Program-made: the position numbers and the translations under genes | The notes under the pieces: model-generated | Seen by the model: the letters and a program-made list of their open reading frames with translations, nothing else | Databases searched by the model: none | Told to the model about the DNA's origin: nothing | DNA from: Planctomycetota bacterium | GTDB taxonomy: Bacteria; Planctomycetota; Planctomycetia; Pirellulales; Lacipirellulaceae | Direction: 5' to 3' | Assembly: GCA_013151315.1 (NCBI GenBank) | Contig: JAADIN010000090.1 | Span: 1 to 11,515, forward strand | DNA length: 11,515 nt | Shown: piece after piece, positions 7,034-11,515 of the stretch | Numbering within the stretch: position 1 is the stretch's first letter | Layout: the number at the start of each line of letters is the position of its first letter

Positions 7034-7746
7034 GCAGTCTCTCTCGTGTCGTGACTTGGCTCGAAGCAATTGCCGATCGGGCGAACCCGATTTTGGTGAA
7101 GGAGACTCGGCAGGCGCTCAAAAGCCGGCAGTTTGTGTTGACGTTTTTGATCGTGCTGATCGCCTGCTGGATTGGCTTTGCGGTCGTTGCGATCGCGCCG
7201 AATGTCTATTACGGAGCCGAAGGAGGCTCGATGCTGATCGTCTACTGCGCGATCTTGGCGTTTCCGCTGATGCTGATCGTGCCCTACACGGCCTACCGCT
7301 CGTTGGCGGCCGAGCAGGAAGACAACACTTATGATTTGCTTTCAATCACGACGCTTACTACCGGTCAGATTGTCACAGGAAAACTGGGAAGCGCGGTCGT
7401 GCAGATATTGGTCTATCTCTCGGCGGTCAGCCCCTGCATCGCGTTTGCCTTTCTGCTGCGTGGCATCGACGCGCTGACCATCGCCGTGCTGCTCGTCTAT
7501 TTCGGGTTGGCTTCACTTGGTCTTTCGATGTTGGCCCTGTTGGCGGGGACGGTTGCCAAGGCTCGCTACACTCAGGTGATCCTCTCGGTACTCTTGATCC
7601 TCGGACTGGCGCTGGCCTTTTTTCTTTCGATCTCTTTGGTGGGCTGGGCGTGTTCATTCAACAAAGCTATTCCTTCCTGCTTACCCCTGGGTATTGGGTT
7701 GGCAACTTGGCTTTTCTTACGGTCTACGCAACGACTTTTGCGTTGA
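7030..7746 (+). CDS. ABC-2-type permease, N-terminal part (frameshifted gene)
   Basis: The first part of the membrane subunit. The ATG at 7030 overlaps the ATPase stop (ATGA) and follows a purine-rich AAGGGAGAG. A cytoplasmic start with the motif NPILVKETRQALKSRQF (about 19-35), highly typical of planctomycete ABC-2 permeases, is followed by membrane segments at about 36-58, 68-88, 118-140, 146-172 and 180-203. Residues 1-204 (to GTG 7639-7641) are in the proper frame. The remaining 34, ending at TGA 7744-7746, are a translation of the wrong frame. The segment AYRSLAAEQEDNTYDLLSIT at about 92-111 is the usual coupling-helix region that contacts the ATPase. With the frame restored, the gene would extend to 8621 and encode about 530 residues. 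Confidence 0.8.
   Translation: MSSLSRVVTWLEAIADRANPILVKETRQALKSRQFVLTFLIVLIACWIGFAVVAIAPNVYYGAEGGSMLIVYCAILAFPLMLIVPYTAYRSLAAEQEDNTYDLLSITTLTTGQIVTGKLGSAVVQILVYLSAVSPCIAFAFLLRGIDALTIAVLLVYFGLASLGLSMLALLAGTVAKARYTQVILSVLLILGLALAFFLSISLVGWACSFNKAIPSCLPLGIGLATWLFLRSTQRLLR
7636..7650 (+). other. Frameshift site in permease gene
   Basis: The frame of 7030 reads FFLSISLVG up to about 7641, and the frame continuing LGVFIQQSYSFLLTPGYW takes over from 7644. One missing G in the GGG at 7641-7643 explains the change: with four G the reading is LVGLGVFIQQ. A -1 shift of the ribosome at the same place would produce the same protein, but no standard slippery heptamer (X XXY YYZ) is visible. Confidence 0.85.
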
Positions 7747-8621
7747 TTCATGCGGCGGCATCAGCGCAGATTGCGTTCAATAGCGAAAATCGATCGACGC
7801 CTCTGCGTCGGATTATGCTTATCCAGCAAGCCTGTTTTTTGGGGTGGATAGCAGCTGCGATTCTCTACGAAGACGGGGAGATACAGGAAATCTATGCTGC
7901 CGTGTTCGTTTCGGCGGTGTTCCTCGGCATTTACTGGTACGTCATGGGCACGCTACTCACGAGCGAATGGCCCTACCTGTCGCGGCGAGTTCAACGCAGC
8001 TTGCCGCAAAGCAAAATGGGGCGGGTATTTTTCACCTGGCTCAATCCGGGGCCGGGAACGGGCTACATGTTTTGCGTGGCCAATCTGACGATGATTGCGG
8101 TGGTTGGCCTGGCTCTGGTATTTTTATTTTCTTCGATCGCAAGACCTTCCCCCTCTCTGGATCAGGTGGTTTATTTCTTGATTCTCGGTTGGTGTTATCT
8201 CGTGATTTTCCTTGGCGTAGGACGGTTGCTCATTAGTCTTGCGCGCCGTTTTGTGTTTATTTCGATGACCGCCGGGTTTTTGCTTCACATGATTTTGCTG
8301 CTCGCGGCATGTGGTCTGCCTCAGATTTTCTCCTTCATGTCGTTCTCTCAGCAGTACTATGTCCAGTACAGTCTGTTGCATTCCAGCAATCCGATCTGGA
8401 CGCTCTACGTTTTGATCGACGAAGGCAGCATGTCGGTCGAGGCGTTTACGCTTTCTCTGATTCTCATCCCCACGGCACTGATTGTGCTGCTGCTGAACAT
8501 GCGCACCGTTACTGCGGAGGTGCAATACCAGCGGAGTTTGCTACCAGCCCGGGTTGCCGAAGAAGAGGCCGAGCTGCATCCGGTGCCGGAAGCGGGGCCT
8601 AGCAACCCTTGGGAAGCATAG
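7644..8621 (+). CDS. ABC-2-type permease, C-terminal part (frameshifted gene)
   Basis: The remaining 325 residues of the permease, in the frame starting at 7644. GTG 7650 could be mistaken for a start but has no Shine-Dalgarno site and lies within a continuous hydrophobic protein. About seven further membrane segments follow: around NLAFLTVYATTFALI, QQACFLGWIAAAIL, AAVFVSAVFLGIYWYVMG, ANLTMIAVVGLALVFLF, VVYFLILGWCYLVIFLGV, MTAGFLLHMILLLAACG and TLSLILIPTALIVLLL. A short acidic, proline-containing cytoplasmic tail ends NPWEA. Combined with the first part this makes about 12 helices, which fits the extended ABC-2 permeases of planctomycetes. TAG at 8619-8621 ends the operon, and the next gene converges 29 bases later. 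Whether any functional permease is made depends on whether the upstream shift is real. Confidence 0.8.
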   Translation: MGVFIQQSYSFLLTPGYWVGNLAFLTVYATTFALIHAAASAQIAFNSENRSTPLRRIMLIQQACFLGWIAAAILYEDGEIQEIYAAVFVSAVFLGIYWYVMGTLLTSEWPYLSRRVQRSLPQSKMGRVFFTWLNPGPGTGYMFCVANLTMIAVVGLALVFLFSSIARPSPSLDQVVYFLILGWCYLVIFLGVGRLLISLARRFVFISMTAGFLLHMILLLAACGLPQIFSFMSFSQQYYVQYSLLHSSNPIWTLYVLIDEGSMSVEAFTLSLILIPTALIVLLLNMRTVTAEVQYQRSLLPARVAEEEAELHPVPEAGPSNPWEA

Positions 8622-8650
8622 ATTCTGTGAGCGCAGAAAACTCTTGAAGT
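8622..8650. other. Short convergent gap between ABC operon and pilus block
   Basis: These 29 bases separate the permease stop from the stop of the lipoprotein gene on the opposite strand. No stem followed by a T-run is visible, so neither operon has an evident intrinsic terminator here. Confidence 0.5.
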
Positions 8651-9160
8651 TTAGTATTCTAGATTCACTTGCCAGCGTTGGCGGCCCCGTTGGAGCACTA
8701 CCGCGGGGGGCTGGATCGAGATGACCTCGATGCCCGCTTCTTGGCTCCCTTCGGCCAAGGGCGATACGAGACCGTCGATCGAGAGAACCGCTCGCTGTCC
8801 GTCGACGTTCACAAAGCCCAATAGCTCGACGGCGTTGTCGATCCCGTCTGCCGATTGTTTGGCACCGCGTCCCCGGCGTTTGGGGGCGACAAACAATTCG
8901 ACCCGACCGGGGAACGGTGGCTCGAAGGAATCGGCAACCGGTTGCGGGACACTTTCGGTTTCGTCGGTAGGAGCATCGTCTGGATTGGCCTCTTCCCCAG
9001 TCGGCACGATTTCCGCTTGCGGTTTCGCTGCGACACTCTCGACGACACTGTCTTCAACTAGAATCTCTTCCTGCGCACCACAACCACATAGGAGCAGACC
9101 GATTGCACCAAAAAGGGCAAGGAGCTGCGGAAGTCGGATTACGGATTGCGGAGAGGTCAT
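8651..9160 (-). CDS. PilP/GspC-like pilus assembly lipoprotein (169 aa)
   Basis: A probable lipoprotein that would link the inner-membrane alignment proteins to the secretin. The N-terminus has a hydrophobic signal (LLALFGAIGLLL) and a lipobox-like LCGC, with Cys27 as the likely lipidated residue; Cys25 at the -2 position is unusual. An acidic, proline-rich linker spans about 30-85, a basic patch KRRGRG lies at 94-99, and a small beta domain fills 110-169. That domain has the pattern ELLGFVNVDGQRAVLSIDG, a Gly-rich turn, and VISIQPPAVVLQRG, which matches the homology region of PilP/GspC proteins. Its position directly after the secretin on the same strand supports the call. The start ATG 9158-9160 has no clear Shine-Dalgarno site but fits the signal peptide. 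The fold is inferred from the pattern; a search has not been run. Confidence 0.65.
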   Translation of the reverse strand: MTSPQSVIRLPQLLALFGAIGLLLCGCGAQEEILVEDSVVESVAAKPQAEIVPTGEEANPDDAPTDETESVPQPVADSFEPPFPGRVELFVAPKRRGRGAKQSADGIDNAVELLGFVNVDGQRAVLSIDGLVSPLAEGSQEAGIEVISIQPPAVVLQRGRQRWQVNLEY

Positions 9161-9272
9161 CGAGAGATCGCTTGCCGAGGTTATGGTAAGTGGCTATGAA
9201 ACCTACCACACCGCTAGAGTCCAAGCCTGCATTCCGACTCTGGACTCTCCACCCGAGACTCCGGATTCTTCG
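9161..9272 (-). other. Intergenic spacer with stem-loop between secretin and lipoprotein genes
   Basis: 112 bases within the pilus operon. An 8-bp perfect inverted repeat AGAGTCCA (9216-9223) / TGGACTCT (9241-9248) with a 17-base loop would form in the minus-strand transcript. It is not followed by a U-run, so a terminator is unlikely; it could be an mRNA-stability or partial attenuation element, or chance. Confidence 0.5.
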
Positions 9273-11252
9273 CTACAATCCGAAAATTCGTTTTAGGCCG
9301 CTCGATTTCGCGGTTTTTGAATTTTTCTTTGGGGCCGAGTCGACGAGCCTTTGCCGGCGAGCATCGGTGCCGCCGGTGGCTCGGTAGCGATCTTCAAAAC
9401 CCTGGCGGAAGGGAGTGGGGCCTTGTAGCACCGAGGGAGGAGGCGTAGCAATTGTGTTGCCACGCAGCACCTGGCCTTCGACTTCGGGAAGGCGGATCAA
9501 TTGATCGCCCAGAAGCGACTCGTCGGTAACAATTCCACAATTCGCCCCGTCGGGCCCCCCGCATCCTTCGGCTACGGGAATCCGAGCTAAGCGACAACTG
9601 ACCGTTTCCTGAGCCAGGTACTCACGCGGCGCGATGGGGTCATCGTAGCCGATAATCTCGGGCTGGATGAAGACAATCAGCTCGCTCTCGCGCACGTTGG
9701 TATTGCGTGAACGAAAGAGCGGACCAATCAGCCGTGCGTCTTTGAGGAACGGGATACCATTGAATTCGCCCGTGTCGCTACGTAGACGCAAGCCGCTGAG
9801 GACGAGCGTCTGTTTGTTAGCGACGCGAACCGTGGTATTGGCAGTACGCGTATCAACAATCGGCTGATCGGTTTCTGTGCGCCCTGCTAGTCTGCCAAAC
9901 TCTTGTTTAATGACCATGAGAACAGTTCCGTCGGAGGCGACCCTGGGCGTGACCTCCAGTGTGATCCCTACCTCCTTGAACGCCGTGGTTCCGATATTAC
10001 CGCCGAGCGACGATTGCGTCAGCTGTTGGAAGGGAATTTCTTGCACGCTGCCCATGTCCGCGGTTTCGTTATCTTCAACGGTTACATGAGGAGATGCCAG
10101 CAGTCGAGCATCGTTGGCGTTTTGCAAAAACTGCCCTACGACCGCAATATCAAAGTTGCGAGTGAGACTCTGGATTGCGAAAACTCCGGTGTTTGGACCG
10201 GTAATCAAGGGAGTCGTGCCGGCGGTGATCGCCTCGGCAGTGCTGGCCGTACCACTGAATGGAACAGTTTGTGAGCCCAAGCCGACCAACTGCTGGAGAT
10301 TTCCATCGGCGTCTAAGTTGTTTCCTTTGCCGAGGTTTGACCAATTGAACCCCAACTGTTCGATATCTTCCAAGCTGATGTCGTAGATGAGCGCGGTGAT
10401 GCGTACTTGCGGTCGCGGGCGGTCGATCTTTCCCAGCACTCTGCGGACCATTTCTATATTCGAGGCGTAGTCGACGACGACCATGCGATTTTCGGCGGGC
10501 ATGGTCGAAACTCGGCCAACCTGACTGAGGACTGCGGTAAGAGGTTCCTTGGCGTTGTCGACCGGGATGTATTGGGTTTTGAAATAGGCGACCTGGAGGC
10601 GTTTGTAACTTTCGGCAGGGACCCCACCGGTCGCCTTGGATGCCGCAGCGTCCATCTGGGCTACGAAATTTCGAATCGTCGCGACGCGGTCGGCGTAGTC
10701 GACGACCAAGATACTACGGGCCGACTCCAAGGCATGAATCTTTCCTTGATTGCTGAGCAGCAATTGGGCTCCAGCGACAATTTCACTCAAATCGCTATGC
10801 ACGATCGGTATCGAGGCCGACTCGAAGAGTGGATTGGCACTGCCGACTTCTTGAGAGCGTTGCACGACCAGCGTGTCGCCAATGGCACGATAGCTGTAGC
10901 CATTGGCCAGCAGAATCGCATCGAGAATCTCTCGGAGGGGGGTGTTTCGGTAAACACAACTGACCGTCCCTTGGACTTCGGTACCGATCATGATGTTTAC
11001 TTTCCAGCTCGCACCGATGGTGAAGAGAGCTTTCTCCATCGAGGCACCCTGCAAAGAAAGGTCGCCCCGTTCTTTCAGTGCCACAGCGAGCGGCACGAGG
11101 TGCGTTTTCGGGGCAGGAGCCGCAGGACTGGAAAGCTCTTGAGCGAGCAAGGCAGGCGCACCGGTCTGTGCAAAAGCGCACATTGCCACGAGAGAACACG
11201 CCATTATCAAGCGTGCTCTGCTGAGCAAGGTTTTCCTGCGGTCTTTGAGCAT
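9273..11252 (-). CDS. Secretin (GspD/PilQ family, 659 aa)
   Basis: Outer-membrane pore protein of a type IV pilus or type II secretion-like machine. The signal peptide spans about 1-38 (basic RRKTLLSRAR, hydrophobic core, ALLAQE). An STN/N0 domain lies at about 63-132, containing SLQGASMEKALFTIG and TPLREILDAIL. N-type repeats follow at about 145-205 and 218-282 (ILVVDYAD, MVVVDYAS). The secretin beta-barrel domain runs from about 283 to 535, with LLASPHVTVEDNETADM, VGITLEVTPRV, and the C-terminal signature GIPFLKDARLIGPLF...ESELIVFIQPEII. An extra tail of about 120 residues includes three Cys (553, 564, 572) and a basic end. The ATG at 11250-11252 is preceded by AGGGAGGA (11263-11256). It follows a PilO-like gene by 43 bases and precedes the PilP-like gene, which favours a pilus-type PilQ; GspD cannot be excluded. 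Confidence 0.92.
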   Translation of the reverse strand: MLKDRRKTLLSRARLIMACSLVAMCAFAQTGAPALLAQELSSPAAPAPKTHLVPLAVALKERGDLSLQGASMEKALFTIGASWKVNIMIGTEVQGTVSCVYRNTPLREILDAILLANGYSYRAIGDTLVVQRSQEVGSANPLFESASIPIVHSDLSEIVAGAQLLLSNQGKIHALESARSILVVDYADRVATIRNFVAQMDAAASKATGGVPAESYKRLQVAYFKTQYIPVDNAKEPLTAVLSQVGRVSTMPAENRMVVVDYASNIEMVRRVLGKIDRPRPQVRITALIYDISLEDIEQLGFNWSNLGKGNNLDADGNLQQLVGLGSQTVPFSGTASTAEAITAGTTPLITGPNTGVFAIQSLTRNFDIAVVGQFLQNANDARLLASPHVTVEDNETADMGSVQEIPFQQLTQSSLGGNIGTTAFKEVGITLEVTPRVASDGTVLMVIKQEFGRLAGRTETDQPIVDTRTANTTVRVANKQTLVLSGLRLRSDTGEFNGIPFLKDARLIGPLFRSRNTNVRESELIVFIQPEIIGYDDPIAPREYLAQETVSCRLARIPVAEGCGGPDGANCGIVTDESLLGDQLIRLPEVEGQVLRGNTIATPPPSVLQGPTPFRQGFEDRYRATGGTDARRQRLVDSAPKKNSKTAKSSGLKRIFGL

Positions 11253-11268
11253 GTGTCCTCCCTGACAC
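11253..11268 (-). promoter_or_regulatory. Ribosome binding site of the secretin inside a small hairpin
   Basis: On the minus strand the leader reads GTGTC, AGGGAG, GACAC, then ATG. The 5-bp stem GTGTC/GACAC (11264-11268 with 11253-11257) places the Shine-Dalgarno core in the loop, directly before the start codon. The pairing is seen; a role in translation control is speculative. Confidence 0.5.
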
Positions 11269-11295
11269 GTCTCTTCGTGAGTCTCGAGCTAGAAG

Positions 11296-11515
11296 CTAGC
11301 CCTTCGCTCCTTGCCTTTCTAAGGCAAAGAGCCACAGTTCCAATTCAACGGCTACCGCCTCGCCATGGTGGCCAACGCGGTGTAAAGCCAGCCGGCGCGG
11401 ATAGGCAAATGTCTTTCCCTCGTGCAGTTTTTCTAGAAGTCCATTGATGTTGCCCATCGTTCCGTCGACGGTCAGCGCAATACTCCTTCGTACGAGGGTG
11501 AACGGGGTCTTCTTG
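11296..11515 (-). CDS. PilO-like pilus alignment protein, C-terminal fragment cut by window edge
   Basis: A minus-strand frame open to the right edge gives 72 residues ending in TAG at 11296-11298; the start lies outside the window. The fragment reads IALTVDGTMGNINGLLEKL, then a basic stretch, then VAVELELWLFALERQG. This alternation of a strand, a helix and a final strand with the pattern 'x-L-x-V-x-G-x-x-x-x-hhx-hh-E-x-L' and a closing 'V-x-h-x-h-x-h-x-hF-x-L' matches the C-terminal ferredoxin-like domain of PilO/GspM proteins. It sits 43 bases upstream of the secretin on the same strand, as expected in a pilMNO-secretin operon. The fragment is short, so the family call is moderate, but the coding frame is well supported by its composition and position. 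Confidence 0.65.
   Translation of the reverse strand, partial: KKTPFTLVRRSIALTVDGTMGNINGLLEKLHEGKTFAYPRRLALHRVGHHGEAVAVELELWLFALERQGAKG

Noticed and set aside
7650..8621. Independent permease gene starting at GTG 7650
   Set aside because: No ribosome binding site, and the frame continues the membrane protein of the preceding fragment.
10407..11447. Long plus-strand open frame (346 aa) opposite the secretin
   Set aside because: It is the antisense shadow of the secretin, which has complete family motifs and a signal peptide; the plus-strand translation has no recognisable motif and runs into the opposite strand of the PilO-like gene.
1..11515. CRISPR array, tRNA, rRNA or insertion sequence
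   Set aside because: No regularly spaced repeats, cloverleaf-like or rRNA-like sequence, and no transposase frame were seen; the only repeats are the heptamer array and the palindromic element.

Overview
The window looks like a chromosomal segment from a planctomycete, probably of the Pirellulales type. The evidence is a small membrane protein with the FSLRT N-terminal motif common in that phylum, long exported proteins of unknown function, heptamer and REP-like intergenic repeats, and moderate-to-high GC with few clear Shine-Dalgarno sites. This placement is inference from style; no rRNA or other marker gene is present.

Layout, left to right. (1) Positions 1-779, plus strand: the 3' part of a class I SAM-dependent methyltransferase that runs in from the left edge. 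(2) 909-3542, minus strand: an 877-residue exported protein of unknown function, convergent with the methyltransferase. (3) 3543-3616: a short divergent intergenic region with a GAGG heptamer array. (4) 3617-8621, plus strand: an ABC-2-type export operon. It encodes a small FSLRT membrane protein, a large membrane-anchored protein with an amidotransferase-like domain, an ABC ATPase and a polytopic permease. A palindromic REP-like repeat sits at the start of the second gene. (5) 8651-11515, minus strand: a type IV pilus/type II secretion-like block read from the right edge. It holds the C-terminal end of a PilO-like protein, a complete secretin, and a PilP/GspC-like lipoprotein.

The main finding is that both membrane genes of the ABC operon are frameshifted: near 5204-5212 in the amidotransferase-like gene and near 7636-7650 in the permease. 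The ATPase between them is intact, and both ATGA stop/start overlaps that couple the genes are preserved. With the reading frame restored at each site, the two proteins would be about 699 and 530 residues. Recent decay, sequence error and recoding are all open. The start of the large gene is also ambiguous, because the REP-like hairpin covers it and a second frame offers a better ribosome binding site.

The pilus-like block would build an outer-membrane secretin pore (central gene), an inner-membrane alignment protein (PilO-like), and a lipoprotein bridging the two (PilP-like). The gene order is O-Q-P rather than the proteobacterial O-P-Q. No tRNA, rRNA, CRISPR array or insertion sequence was seen, and no gene-free stretch exceeds 300 bases.
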